The notes beneath the pieces were generated by a model. That model was not told the origin of the DNA. It saw only the letters and a list, made by a program, of their open reading frames with translations, and made no database searches. Of a stretch of DNA of 64,000 bases, positions 38,151 to 64,000 are shown in pieces (positions within the stretch are counted from its first letter, which is position 1; each line of letters begins with the position of its first letter). The DNA is from Xestospongia bergquistia (Eukaryota > Porifera > Demospongiae > Haplosclerida > Petrosiidae). Where the stretch lies: assembly GCA_963965975.1 (NCBI GenBank), contig OZ014420.1, positions 2,501 to 66,500 of the forward strand. Direction: 5' to 3'. The position numbers were made by a program, and so were the translations under genes.

Positions 38151-38810
38151 TAAAAATATTAATTTCAATATAATTTTTTAATTATAAGTATAGAGTTATT
38201 GCGGTATAAATAATCTTCCGAAGAGTTTGGCTGCTACGTACCAAGAGATGCGCTTTGCTGTCTGTCGTTTCTTCTATCTTACGTGGTAAGTCAGACGTGT
38301 AGAACTAACAAGGAGATGTAAGGTGATTTGCAAAAGATAGTAATTTGTATCTCCTGATGTTGTATTGAAGTTAACAATCTTGTGTCATGATGATGTTGCA
38401 TGATGGTATATATATTGTATTTTCAGCAAAACTTGCACTACTGTGTTAAACTAGTTGTATTCTTGTTATGATAAAGGTTGTTATTAGCTAATAGTTCTAT
38501 TGATATTATAATTCAGCTATCTCTAGCTGAATTGTGGAGGAGTTTGAAATGGTATGTACAGCTTTTCATTTTAGCCCTCTGGTTTTGTAACTTCCAAAGT
38601 GTTGTTTTTGAACATTTTATAATTGTGACTCGTAGTTTGTTAACTGGTTGTTAAGGACAATATGGTAGACAGCCACAAATCACTTTGTAGCTAAATATTT
38701 GTTTATTTTTACAAAGTTAGGTGAGAAGTGTAACTTAATACTCCAAGCACCTGTTAAACTTAGTACAATAATGTTAGGGTGTGTGCTTCTTCTCTATTCA
38801 CAGAACAGCC
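38151..38810 (+). promoter_or_regulatory. Promoter and 5' leader of the ZNF410-like gene
   Basis: The start codon at 38811 follows an acceptor (TATTCACAG at about 38802), so at least one 5' leader exon exists upstream. A donor GTATGT at about 38551 after GAGTTTGAAATG is a good candidate; spliced to 38804 it creates a short upstream open frame (Met then NSHVFCQ-stop) overlapping the main start, which could dampen translation. Confidence 0.5.
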
Positions 38811-40986
38811 ATGTCTTCTGTCAATAAAATACCTCAAGTGATTCCAATGGCTCCATTGCCTCAGCCATCTTTCCTTATTGGTCCTGCTCCAAGTAACAGT
38901 TATACATTACAAATGCCAAACTCATCTCTCCAATCTGTTGGTTTATCTCCATGGCCACTAACACCTTTACGTCCAGTGGGAACAACTATACCAACTTATA
39001 GTCCTCCTGAAGTATTTTATGCCCACCATTCTACTGATTTAGTCCCAGCTACTGTATCCAACACTACAGGTCCAGATAATACTCCATTATCTCCTACATC
39101 TCCGGAACAACGAACCTCTCATACACCTCCTCCACCTAGTAATTCATCACCTCGTCATCCTTCAGTAAAGAAAGAGTTGGAAAGTAGTGGTTGTATGCGT
39201 GCTGAAGTTGATCAAGATAGTAAACGTTCATATCCTATTAATGCATTAATCGATGTGCCTGGTAGTCTTAATCGTGGCTCAAGAACTTCAAGTTTAAGTA
39301 GCTCATTGTCATCTTTTCGATTTGGAGGTAGTCTAAGTCAGATATGGGCCACGTCTTTGTCTTCTCTCTCTGGTAAACTTCACAACATGAAAAGCACTGG
39401 GTAAGTAATACCCCAGCCAGATGGCCTCAGGCTAATTGGATGAGAAAAGACTTTGAGTTGTCACCCACCTTATCTAAATATGAGCTAACTATTTGTAGTA
39501 ATCATAACAAATGACTTTGATCTATTGATATGTAGACACTCTGTACTACTGGAAATCAACTAAGTGTCTGGCCATAACCACTTGTTAGAATAGTTCAACC
39601 CCCCCTTTCTAATCCACTGTTTTGTTGTTCGGTTATAGTGCATACCTTGTATTCACATCTACCTTTTTTATTGTATTCATATTTTATGTACAAATAGTTG
39701 CTATAGTTACTGGGTGTAGATTAATATAATTATGATCATGAATATGACTCCTCTATATTCTGTGTGGTCCCTTTAGAAATTTACATTCTGATGCATCGCT
39801 GCCCTCTCTGGGTAATCAATACTATGCGTTTGGAGGCAGTTTGCCTGAACTCTCTCTCACTTCATTAACTCGTCTTCTTCCTACATCCTCTGGTTCATCA
39901 ACAGATACTCCATCAACTGGTGGAGGATTATTCACTCTCATTCAACCTTCTCTGTGTGTATATCCTAGTCAGTCCCATTTGGCCACACCCTTTATTAATG
40001 CTAATGGCTCAATTACTTTTGGTAGTTTCTTATCGAGTGGATCAAGCTTATGTTCTACAAAGAAAGAGTCATCTGATGATAATAGAGACCCTCCCACTTC
40101 ATCTCCAGCAGTGTGTTCTACATCTTCTACAGCTGGTCCTGGTAATTTGAGTACACTTGCATATGTTGCATCTGTACAAAAGAATTTAGAAACCGAAGAC
40201 CAAACCCCGACGTTTCCACTAATGACTGTTACAACACAGTTACAAGGTCACAGCCCTATTCCACCTAGTTCTGGTCTGAGTCCTATTACCCATAATTCCT
40301 GCTTAAGTCCTGATGGTGGTAATCTTGATATGGATTGTCATGTGTCTTCACCAGTTGTTATACCACCTCATTGCTTAGTTAAAGGTATTAAATGTGAAGA
40401 GGAAGATCACCAAACAATGGGTAATTACAGTGAAGTAAAGCCATTGTTAGCCAAAAAAGAGTCCAAAGACAAACCTTATAAATGTGATTATCCTGGTTGT
40501 GGTCGATCCTTTTCTTTTCCTGCTCATCTACGTTCCCATGTTCAGCAAATTCACATATCTTATCGACCTTGCAAATGTGACTTTCCAGGATGTGGTAAGC
40601 GATTTTATACACCCCAACATTTAAATGTACATCGTCGTATTCATACTGGTGAAAGACCCTTTGTCTGTCCTTATGTTGACTGTGGAAAAGCCTTTACTAC
40701 AGCTGGTAATTTGAAGAACCATATTCGTACACATACAGGAGAACGACCCTATGCTTGTAAATTTGATGGATGTGCTAAACGATTTGCAGAAATGTCTAGT
40801 TTAAAGAAACATGAACTAACTCACACAGGGGAAAAACCTTACAAATGTCGAGTTTGTGGTAAAGCATTTTCACAAGCTGGCAGTCGTAACACTCATGAAC
40901 GAAAACACAGTAGAAATGATGATGTAGAAACAAAAGTATCACGAAGATATAGAATAAAACGTGTATCACAAAGTGATGACCCTTAA
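38811..40986 (+). CDS. Five-finger C2H2 factor, ZNF410-like
   Basis: Two exons, 38811..39400 and 39777..40986, 599 residues. The first 430 residues are Ser/Pro/Thr-rich and low in structure, with a Lys-rich segment before the fingers. Five C2H2 zinc fingers lie at about 431-575. The last three read FTTAGNLKNH, RFAEMSSLKKHELTH and CGKAFSQAGSRNTHERKH. This close set, with AGNLKNH, then AE.SSL.KH, then FSQ.GSRN.H.RKH, matches ZNF410 better than MTF-1 or ZNF143. In mammals ZNF410 activates CHD4 by binding clustered sites; whether that holds here is unknown. It ends 61 bp before the convergent acyltransferase stop. Confidence 0.85.
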
Positions 40987-41047
40987 TATCTTCTATTTTT
41001 ATACTAAATGAAATGTTACGTAGTGGTTGTATGATGTTTATAAATAT

Positions 41048-42631
41048 TTAATATTTAAAAATTACAATACTTTCTTCTGTGATGTCTGAGCATATAATAA
41101 AAGACCAGTCTTTATTAAATAAGCTATGGAAAAGAATAATATCATTTGATTTATGTGTGATGATCATGACACTTACTTAATAAAACCACAATAATAGGGA
41201 TTAATAACCAAATTGTATTACTAGTTGATAATATAATATTGAGAAGCCATAAAGTAGGAAGTACAAACGTTAATATGGTCCAGAAGATTTGGTTAAGTCG
41301 TAAACACCATAGTTGATATGATGAAAATATTAGTGGTCGGGATGGTCCAGGATAACACCCATGTTCAGTAAAATAATGATAGGCCTTATCCTAAAAGCAA
41401 TCCAATGTTATATCATATCATAACATTCTACCTTGTCAATATATAACTGATGACAGTATTTTTGAAGGTCATCCATTGAATCTGGTAAGTCTAACATTGG
41501 TATTTTCCTACAAGACATTAAATCTTACAAACTCTCTCAAAAAATTTACCTCAAATAAAAGAAAACTTTAATAGTATTTCCAGCCATAACATCACGTAAT
41601 GTTAAATGATGGCCATTATAATAATGTTGACCAGAGGGATAAGCAAAACCAACATCATAAGATACCTTGAAATGTGCTGTCAGAAAAATAAAAATCTCCT
41701 TATAAGAGAAACACCTAAAATTACATCCTCCAGTATCAGAACCAATGATGTGAATACGTTAATTATTAGATACCACACTTCAATATCAGATGACTAAAAT
41801 TCATGTGTATGACCTACCCTCTTTCTTTAAGCTGTCAGCCAAAATAGCATAGCCCTTTGTTCGTGGAACAAGATGATATTGTAATGGAGTTAAACCAACT
41901 TTTTTTGCATATTCAACTCCTTCTTGTAATTTTATATCAGTGAATCGAGTACCTTCACAGAAAATACAAACCTACAAAACTCATTTCATATAATAACAAA
42001 ACATTAGCTCACTTGAATGGGAAAAGGATAATCAGCAAAAGCCTTTAAGCCTTTTCTAATATTAGCTTCATCTTTTTGCCAACTTCTATTTAGAAATGGA
42101 CATTCCAATGCCCAAAGCATTTGACCAAATCCAGGAATATAGAGCACTGATTTTTTGGGTAATGTCCTAATAGTCTACAAAATTATTGCTACATTTTATT
42201 ATTATAAACAATTCTTTTACCTCAAGAAAATCAAAACATGCACTCACAACAAATCCAATGAGCCAATCAAAATCTCCTCGATGACTTAGTGTCACAAGAC
42301 ATGATTCTTTACCAAATGTACGATATGCTTCATCAGTTCCAAATAAAGTCACTTGAGTATCTGCCCAATCAATACATGTCCAAATCATTTCTACACAAAA
42401 CAGATGATTTATAAATATTAAAGTATGTCCACACTTACGACCAAATAAAAAAAATCCCAGTTTTGTCATCAGCTTACGATAAAGAGTTTTATTGATAATC
42501 CATAGTATTTGACCCACTAAGCAAACTAGTGTTATAATACACCCACTACATATAAATATATAAACCATTAACACAGGAAATATAGGAAGGCGTTTCACAA
42601 ATCCAGGTAGATATTTCAAAGAAGGCATCAT
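41048..42631 (-). CDS. 1-acyl-glycerol-3-phosphate acyltransferase
   Basis: Eight exons on the minus strand: 42631..42439, 42390..42221, 42174..42013, 41971..41818, 41676..41550, 41507..41432, 41390..41177, 41124..41048; 390 residues. It transfers an acyl chain to lysophosphatidic acid to form phosphatidic acid, in the ER membrane. Motif I is SHRGDFDW (the H-x4-D catalytic pair, usually preceded by Asn), motif III is CEGTRFTD, and motif IV includes VPRTKG. A hydrophobic span near residues 17-45 and two C-terminal hydrophobic segments anchor it. Layout fits the AGPAT3/4/5 and plant LPAT2 group. The first intron is 48 bp and in frame, so an uncorrected frame shows a false insertion. The fourth intron (about 141 bp) and the last exon are the least certain parts. 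Confidence 0.85.
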
Positions 42632-42796
42632 TGAACCTAGGAGAGGTCAGCTGAATCCGTATATGTTCGTATACTTTAAGTCTCCCACGTGGGAATGTCT
42701 CTATCAAGATGGAGATGTAAGTTATAATTTATTAATTTTTTATTATTACTTATTTGTTTTGCATAAGATGTTTGTATTGCATCATTAAGGAGAAAT
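42632..42796. promoter_or_regulatory. Bidirectional promoter, acyltransferase / mito uS11
   Basis: 165 bp between divergent start codons. It contains CCCACGTGGG at about 42688, a perfect E-box palindrome (CACGTG core), a candidate bHLH-type site. Confidence 0.55.
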
Positions 42797-43395
42797 ATGT
42801 CTGGATTTGGGTAAGTAATATTCAGATATATTAATTAAGAAACACTTTTCATAGCTCAAATCTTCAAGGGGTTGATCCACGTGATAAATTATATTCTACT
42901 TCACAATCCACACTTGATGACTTGCCAATTATCCATATTAAAGCAACTTATAACAATACAATATTTAGTATTACTGATTCCAAAGGGCGTGTCTTAGCCT
43001 GGACATCAGCAGTAATTATTTCAGTACATTTACTAACATAACTGCACAATAGGGAGCTGAAGGATTTCGTAATGCAAGAAGAGGAACGACATTTGCTGCT
43101 CAATCTGCTGCAATGGCTGCAGCCAAAGTAATTTACTTGTTAACATGTAACTTCTCTCGTTATTTTAATTAATAGAAATCTCTTGGTCTTGGCTTTAAAC
43201 AAGTCAGAGTGAAATTAAAAGGGATTGGTCCTGGACGTCAAGTCAGTTATTTTGCTCTAGTTATTAATATAGTCATGTGCACTGTAGGCATCTTTGAAAG
43301 GACTAGAATTTGGTGGAGTCAGTGTGTCTGTATTACAAGATGTGACTCCTGTACCACATAATGGTTGTAAACCTCGTAAAACGAGAAGATTATAA
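42797..43395 (+). CDS. MRPS11: Mitochondrial ribosomal protein uS11m
   Basis: Five exons: 42797..42810, 42855..43011, 43053..43127, 43176..43241, 43288..43395; 139 residues. It is part of the mitochondrial small ribosomal subunit platform. It contains IIHIKATYNNTIFSITD, GAEGFRNARRGTTFAAQSAA, VKLKGIGPGR, and the conserved tail DVTPVPHNGCKPRKTRRL, the bacterial/mitochondrial form rather than the cytosolic S14. The N-terminus is short (MSGFG then the S11 fold), so a targeting peptide is not obvious; an alternative upstream exon around 42710 could supply one. Confidence 0.92.
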
Positions 43396-43521
43396 TTTTT
43401 GTATATCAACAACTTGAATAATGTAGGCGGGGTCACACACACCTACGACATTTGTGTTGTGGAGTAGTCTTTATGAAACGTTGTTTAGTTAAATAAAAAT
43501 AGTCTCTCTGATTTGAGAGGG

Positions 43522-45631
<2,110 letters not shown>

Positions 45632-46280
45632 CATCATATCAACTATTCATTCATCATTAGAGAGTATTGTAGCAAAAACCAACAGTAATTGTTTTTCATT
45701 TTTTATTCATATAATTTTAATATTAATATTAGTTTGACCACGCCCAACAAGTGACCTACTTGTGTCAAAATTAAAATATTGCAACAATGGGAGTGGAAGT
45801 TACTTATTACTAACTGTGTATTGTATGCTCTAGTGTTTATAATTTAGTTTTTGGGGTGGGAGCTAGTGACAGTATAAAAGTTTAATGCAATGCTATTCCC
45901 ACAATCATCCGAACATTTTGACACAAAGGGTATACCATAGCTTTCTCAAAAGTGTTGTTTTTGTTAAATGCACCATATGAATTGATTTAAGACTTTCTGA
46001 AGTCATAAATGTATCTTTCAAGCAAGTGCATACCGTGACCATATATGGTAAACACAAATCACTACAAACTACAACTGTAAAATTTGTGTTACTTAAAAGA
46101 AATATTTATTTATCAAGTATCTTGTTATCAAACAGTTGGTGCCTGATGGTTCAGACTTTCAACTGAATATATGAAGTATGTCATTAAGTTACACATATAA
46201 ACAACAGATAACGTGATACATACAAAGTAAATTAAGGACCAGACCCTATTAATAACTCAAAATAGTTACAATACAAGTTA
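45632..46280. other. Intergenic region between Csk copy 1 and SMC5
   Basis: Tail-to-tail interval; no open frame with coding character and no repeat was seen. Confidence 0.5.
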
Positions 46281-51334
<5,054 letters not shown>

Positions 51335-51521
51335 ATTATTAGCCACGTTTTGATTGTGAGTGGGTGTGGTCAAAGTATTATTATTTCATAACGACAAAAA
51401 ACATACAAAATAAAATAATGTATATTGTGAGGAAACTAGTAAAATCGCTATGAGAAAAGAAAAGACACAGAAATAAAATACACTGCATTTAGTCAAATCA
51501 CATAACAAAAGTGATACCACA

Positions 51522-53707
<2,186 letters not shown>

Positions 53708-54379
53708 TTTGTTGATGATTACCTATAATTATTAGAATAAATGTACAAATAAACAAGGGAACAGAAAGTCAACAATCTTTAATGAACATAAACATGATAT
53801 TGTCCAGATAAGGTAAAATGTCTGTTATGACAGGTAAGTACCAGAAGGTGGTAGGGACACACACATCAGTCACATACTTACTAATTATACTTTCCTAAAA
53901 CAGGACATGTTGGCACAACAAAATGAATACAACTTATGTGGATATAAACCACACCCATTAAATGATAACATGAGTCCTACAGAGTCCTTTCAGGCAATCT
54001 GTATACACACAAACACTCTTATAGTATATAACTTGTGTTAATATTATCACTAAATCTTATTATACACAAACAGTTTCTAAATAATTAAACAAGTATCATG
54101 TCCTTTAGTAAACTGTCATTATCACAGAATATGTAATTGGTGACTATATTACCTCCTCCACGTTACGACAAACTTCACACTTCTATCTTTCTGCTTGCTA
54201 CAGTTCCGCTATTGAGTTCGACTTTCTCCACTTGATGTGCTAGCCTAGGTGAGCCAAACCCTCTTACAATATCCGGAGTTGTACAATATAAACGGACATT
54301 TATAATAACTACAATGGGTTAAAAAAATTAAATAATGTTCCAGCATTAAAAAAATCTATCACAAATGTAGTTCTGTTAA

Positions 54380-54417
<38 letters not shown>

Positions 54418-54421
54418 CATT
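53708..54421. other. Intergenic region with (CA)n
   Basis: Upstream region of Csk copy 2, then the 3' flank of the fusion kinase. A (CA)n microsatellite lies at 54381-54414, directly beside the next gene's stop codon. A GC-richer patch at about 54150-54260 may be promoter sequence. No gene is seen. Confidence 0.5.
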
Positions 54422-59351
<4,930 letters not shown>

Positions 59352-59544
59352 TTTGTTCTATAAAACTGTAAAGAGACAATAGAGTTACACTATTATAAGG
59401 TCAATACAATCATCCTCAGCAGCAGAGCCTTTCTGCTATGTGGAAAACACAGCCTCACCACTGTGCAGCACCTTAAGGCTAAGGTAGCAATGTGAAGGTG
59501 TGGCTAAATATTATTAACAGTTATTAAGTAAACAGCTCGACAAG
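59352..59544. promoter_or_regulatory. Bidirectional promoter, fusion kinase / RING gene
   Basis: 193 bp between divergent start codons. It is locally GC-richer (about 59410-59500) than surrounding DNA. No TATA box is apparent. Confidence 0.55.
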
Positions 59545-61558
59545 ATGGCTAGTTACGAGAGAGAGACTTCAGTTAGTGGTGGTGACCCAGATGGACCTAA
59601 TATTAAGATATCTGTAAAAATTTTACTGATAGTATACTCATGTTGTAGCCACACCCTTTTTCTAGATCAAAGCAATTGCTGAACATTTTCATTGTCCAGT
59701 GTGTAAATGTAGTATTGAAAATGCTGCATTAACTTCATGTGGTCATCGATTTTGTATCCTTTGCATTAATGAATGGGTGGGGCGTAAGTAAGTCATGTGA
59801 CATGTATGTGAAGTCATGTGAGTTATTCCTATGGTAGACATGAGTGTCCAATTTGTCGAAACAAGCTCCACCGAGATAATATTATTGCTGACAAGCAATT
59901 TGATGAGTTAATTAGTAGGGATAACCCATTTACCATGCCCTCGTTAAATATCCTTTTTATTATTTTTAGAATCGATAATTAAGGAACGTAAAAAAGAAGA
60001 GAAATTATATTATCAAAAGGTTGCTGAAGCAGGTAGATATTGTTATATTTAGTTCATTAACTGTTGTGTTTAGTTTCAGACTCAGCATTAGTTAGTAAGA
60101 AAGCTAATGATAAAATTATATCACCATTAGAATCTACATTACAAAGTTAGCATCTTTTTAGCTCCACCCACTTTTAAACTCTTACCAGAACACTTAAAAC
60201 AAACTTTAAAAGTACATGAAGTATACCATCAGGTACATGTAATCATGTGATTGTCATGTGACATACAATGGCTCATTTTAGCAAATAATAGTTGAATATC
60301 AACGAAGTCAAGCAAGAGTACATCGCGAAAAACACCTCAAAGCTGAACAAATCCTTCGTCAATTTCCTCATGATCCTGATAATCCTGGTATAATTACAGC
60401 ATCATATGTACATAGTTCATTGATCTGGACTTATAACTGTAGAAAGAGTGTCTCAATTAAAGGAGATTGAAGCTGAGTGGGAGGAGAAAAGACAAAGTTT
60501 AACTGATGAATTAGTAAGAATAGAGAATCTATTAACATCAGCTTATGATCGGTAAGTTATTAAGGATGGAGGAGTTACTATGGTTACAACTCTATAGATA
60601 TCTTGAGAAACATTTGCCACCTCCTGATACTTTACCAGTAACAGTTAAATTATCAGTACCTGATAAAAACTTTATTGCTGAAGATGTTATTCTCAAACCT
60701 AGTGACACGTATGCATATTAATTAGAGAGAATAACAAGGGGTGTGGTCTTTTCTGTTATATCTAGAATGGACTTTATCCTCAACAAACTACAAGATTTAA
60801 TGGCTGAACAAGGAATGGAAGTAGTTGAATTTCCATCTTGTGAAGAGTTACAAATATCTTTGCTAAAGTAAACAAAATTGTGATGGTAATAATAAAACTA
60901 TTTTCTAATAGTCCTTTTGCTCCAGAGTCAGAAGAACAGTCACCTGATGAAGATGAAGGTGGGGCTTGTGGCGGAATTAAAAAAGGAATGTCTACTGAGA
61001 CAGATGAAGGTTTAACATCTTTAGTTCAGACAACACTTCATGGAGATTGTAGACCAGTCCTTGAATATGGCTTGGTAAGATACATTATATCTATATATTA
61101 ATCCTTTGTACCAGAAACCAGGTAGTGAAATTAGAGTAAAGGGCAAGATTGTATTAGAAGGGTAAATCCTCATATTAAAATGTTAATTATTAACTATAAT
61201 AATAGGGAACAACCCAAACTTTGTTTTTCTGCTACATTTGTTAAAGGACAATCTAAACCTATGGATTATTTTGTGTGTAAAACATGTAACGGTACAACAT
61301 GTAAGTTATAATAATAATGATGATAATATAATCTCTTTGCTATAGGGATATGTCAGAACTGTGTAGGAGTCTGTCATAAAGGTAATTACATTGTAATTAT
61401 AATAATTATTACTTGTAATTACAGGGCATGACCTAGTCCCTCATAGAATGAACCACATTTCAACATGGTAACAATATTATTATATCTTTTATTACTTATT
61501 ATCTTATAATAGGCCTTGTTGTTATTGTCCTCGTAGGAAACTAGTAAGCCCCTTATAA
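59545..61558 (+). CDS. RING-finger E3 candidate with C-terminal UBR-like zinc motif
   Basis: Sixteen exons: 59545..59613, 59666..59787, 59838..59914, 59970..60032, 60074..60145, 60189..60232, 60282..60387, 60443..60551, 60598..60708, 60766..60867, 60912..61074, 61115..61161, 61206..61300, 61346..61381, 61425..61467, 61513..61558; 434 residues. An N-terminal C3HC4 RING (HCPVCKCSIENAALTSCGHR, then FCILCINEW and HECPICRNKL) predicts ubiquitin E3 activity. A Lys/Glu-rich helical region (about 95-240) follows. The C-terminal third ends in a Cys/His cluster, CKTCNGTTWICQNCVGVCHK then GHDLVPH and CCYCPRR, resembling the second half of a UBR box (CxxC, CHxGH). Such a zinc finger recognises N-degrons in some E3s; here function is inferred. 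I do not recognise a named orthologue. The stop is 62 bp from that of CFAP161. Confidence 0.8.
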
Positions 61559-61620
61559 TTATAAGTATATTAATTATTATTTCAATACACTAGTGTCTTA
61601 TATCTCCAGAAAAATAGATA

Positions 61621-62820
61621 TTAGTTACTATTTTTAAGTATTTGTTCAGGATCTCCAACTAATATCATAAATTGGTTATGAACATCCTCAAATTTATGTT
61701 TATTATATTTTGTACAAGCTGTCACTTCATACTCCAGACCAAATGGAGTTCTAAATATAGAAGTAATTAGCCACACCCACTAATTTACAACTTACCGATG
61801 ACAGTATTCAGTATGAACTGCTAAGTCCTGGTTCGTTTTGCAATGATTTACAAACAAAGTCGTGTTCACCTAGAATCACATGATCTATATTAAAGATCAT
61901 GTGACATCACATGACTTACTGGTACAGGTTCTCCTTCTGTCTCTAGTCGTAATGATGGATCATGACATAGGAACCTCCTACATGTAATTATTATAAATTA
62001 TAGGGGGTGTGGTCTTACCAAGCACATCCATAGCTCTGTTCATTGACTAAAGTAACTTCTGGTTCTCTTGAATATTTGGAATGTTTCATAAAAGAAAAAC
62101 TATCGCTGTGAAGACTTAACTATAGAATAGAATTATAACAGCTTAAATAATACAATGCTTTGATGTTACCTCTCCTCCTTCATTAGGCAGTGTACTAAAT
62201 GTAATATGTTCTCCATACAATACTGTATCACCTTGTTGTGCCTTGTCATTTAAACTAATATGCAGTCCCCATAATAATAATAATAATAACAATAGATAAC
62301 AGTGATCTAATTACCTTCCAACAACAAAGATGTTACGAGGACAAGGTTTGATGTTTACTGAACATGATACTTGACAACCTAATATGAGAGTAAAACAATC
62401 TATTATGACAGGAGAGGAATACCTGGTATTAATTGTTTAGCTTCATGGGCTTCTGGTGCAGTAATAAATGCAGAAACTATTGATGTAGTAGGTTTATGAC
62501 AGAGAATAACTTTATCTCCAATATGTAGGTGACCGTCCCCTGGTAAAGGTGACAGTTCTATCTATATAATAGATAATTGTATAATAGTTATGTCAATATA
62601 GACGTACTGGACGAAGAATAGTTTGTAAAAGATTGTGTGTCTTTTGTATAGCTAACTCTCCTTTTTCCTTCTTATCAAGAAAATCCTTCAATAAATCCTA
62701 AATATTAAAAAGATATATATTATGCATATATTTAAAATAAGTCGTATTTACTTCTTCCAAACAAAGATCTTCATTCCAATTGCCAACACGAACAGAAGGA
62801 TTGTAAGTTCGAACACTCAT
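61621..62820 (-). CDS. CFAP161: Cilia- and flagella-associated protein 161
   Basis: Nine exons on the minus strand: 62820..62752, 62697..62608, 62561..62423, 62378..62315, 62254..62170, 62119..62019, 61977..61920, 61869..61796, 61750..61621; 269 residues. CFAP161 is a microtubule inner protein of motile axonemes. The N-terminus PSVRVGNWNEDLCLEE, then DLLKDFLDKKEKGELAIQ and LRPIELSP, follow the human protein closely, as do HIGDKVIL and the later VNTTLFVNHCKTNQDLAVH and TPFGLEYEVTA. Length is slightly below human (about 300). It shares a 268-bp divergent interval with the coiled-coil gene. Confidence 0.9.
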
Positions 62821-63088
62821 CTTTCTTGTTTCTCAGTTACCATAGCAATTAGGGTGTGGATGTGTTTTACGGACGTGTACGGAAACATTCTAAAATTTAT
62901 TTAGAAATGTAATGCGCCAAAAAATTGGCGCTCCGTATACTATTGACTTCCTTCTTTCAATTTTTTTTAAAAAGTAAAAGAGTAGCTTCTGGGATGAAGT
63001 GATCATTCTGATCTGTTTTAGCCAAAATATATCCATGTAATTTGGTCTTTTGGTCTACCATATTTTCTCACGTGATCAGAGAAACTCC
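62821..63088. promoter_or_regulatory. Bidirectional promoter, CFAP161 / coiled-coil gene
   Basis: 268 bp between divergent start codons. GCGCCAAAAAATTGGCGC (about 62914-62931) is an imperfectly spaced inverted pair of E2F-like GCGCCAAA half-sites. No clear RFX X-box was identified. Confidence 0.5.
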
Positions 63089-64000
63089 ATGAAGAAAATG
63101 TCTACTAAAAAGTCAGCTTGCCCACATTGTGAAGTAAGTCTTAAAGTCATAATAATTAAGTATGTTTTCCTCTAAACAAATTAGTTACTGAAAAAAGAAA
63201 ACAAAGAGTTGAAGACAGAGCTTCAGATACTGAGGTATTATCAAGTTACATAAATGTCACATGATTATCATGTGATCTACGTAGAACACAGTATACACAG
63301 TTGATCAAAGAATCAGCTGAAGAAAACTTCAGTGAACGGAGAGTTAATTTATTAAAGGCACATATACTTCAATTAGAACGTCAAGTATGAATTGTTAATA
63401 ATAATAATTATTACATCATGTTAGGTAATGCTGTTATCTGATAGTATGAACAGTAGCAGTGTCCTTTTAGCTGATCTTCATTGTTATGGAGAAAGTTTAG
63501 AACTTCAATTAAAGTCAGTATCTCATATAAATCAATTTATTACTATTAATTAAGGAGTTTTCAGGAACAATCTGATAGTGCGGAAAGACTACTTAAAGAT
63601 TGTCGTCAACTCTCCAAGTTAAATCAAAGAATAAAAGAAGTTAGTGCTATTAGTTTATATAACATTAACTTGTATAGGTTCCTTGTTCTAAAGAGAAGAT
63701 ATTAGTTCCTTACTGTGGACGTTATATTACTGACGGTATATCCATTCTAGATTTAATAAAAGATGGACGTCACTTCAATTATAAAGAGATTGTTAGTTTA
63801 AACAGATGTAGATAATTTTATCTAATCATTATATTATATAGAGCTGGTTAGAAGGACAACTGTCAACTCTTTATCAAAACATAGTAAGACTCCAAGCAAC
63901 TTTGCAAGTTCTTCCACAACAAGTGGATACACCCACACTCAATGCTATCAATCCATTATATTCCATTCTAAGTCATGTAAAAGGACAATTTGCTACTTGT
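63089..64000 (+). CDS. Coiled-coil protein, 5' part, runs off the window
   Basis: Exons 63089..63133, 63185..63234, 63285..63384, 63425..63513, 63555..63639, 63678..63791 and 63842 onward, open to the window end; 214 residues visible. It starts MKKMSTKKSACPHCE, where a CxxC pair could bind zinc. It continues with heptad-like, charged helices (LLKKENKELKTELQILR, ESAEENFSERRVNLL, HILQLERQ, ESLELQLKSFQEQSDSAERL) and a second segment containing VPYCGRYITDGISILDL. I do not recognise the family. The promoter shared with CFAP161 makes a ciliary or centrosomal role plausible (inference). A second Met is three codons downstream. Confidence 0.75.

Noticed and set aside
42390-42439. Extra peptide KCGHTLIFINHLFCV in the acyltransferase
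   Set aside because: It is the translation of a 48-bp in-frame intron with GTAAGT and TGTGTAG ends.

Overview
The window looks like a chromosome segment of an early-branching animal, most likely a sponge (inference). The DNA is AT-rich, introns are mostly 40-60 bp with GT..AG ends, and genes sit tens to a few hundred bases apart, often as divergent or tail-to-tail pairs. Animal-type content includes Csk-type SH3-SH2 tyrosine kinases, a death domain, a Roc-COR GTPase, a ZNF410-like factor, CFAP161, a prominin-like fragment and several housekeeping genes. Gene structures were built by hand from splice signals and protein similarity; no search was run.

Layout. (1) 1-668: degenerate TTTAGGG-like repeats, oriented the wrong way for a left chromosome end. 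(2) 669-22080: a satellite of about 128-bp monomers, homogeneous to about 20945 and then decayed. (3) 22081-25078: a second tandem repeat of about 345 bp, fused to the 3' end of a truncated prominin-like gene (25079-25583), followed by a stray satellite fragment. (4) 25800-31260: a gene-poor stretch with small tandem repeats, an inverted-repeat element, and a decayed inositol monophosphatase gene carrying a Mutator-like MITE flanked by a 9-bp target duplication. (5) 31286-64000: dense genes: DCP2 (+), an ADP-ribosylglycohydrolase (-), RIOK2 (+), a Rap-like GTPase (+), a small membrane protein (+), a ZNF410-like factor (+), an LPA acyltransferase (-), mitochondrial uS11 (+), Csk copy 1 (+), SMC5 (-), Csk copy 2 (-), a Csk-like kinase fused to Roc-COR and a death domain (-), a RING/UBR-like E3 candidate (+), CFAP161 (-) and an incomplete coiled-coil gene (+).

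The outstanding locus is the kinase cluster at 43.5-59.4 kb. Two Csk genes in inverted orientation flank SMC5 and share an almost identical tract of about 1.03 kb, introns included, while their SH3/SH2 halves have diverged, which suggests gene conversion. Beside them a third paralogue with the same exon pattern runs in phase into a Roc-COR-death-domain tail. The predicted 1328-residue protein is SH3-SH2-tyrosine kinase-Roc-COR-DD, resembling DAPK1 in its tail but with a tyrosine kinase module at the front.
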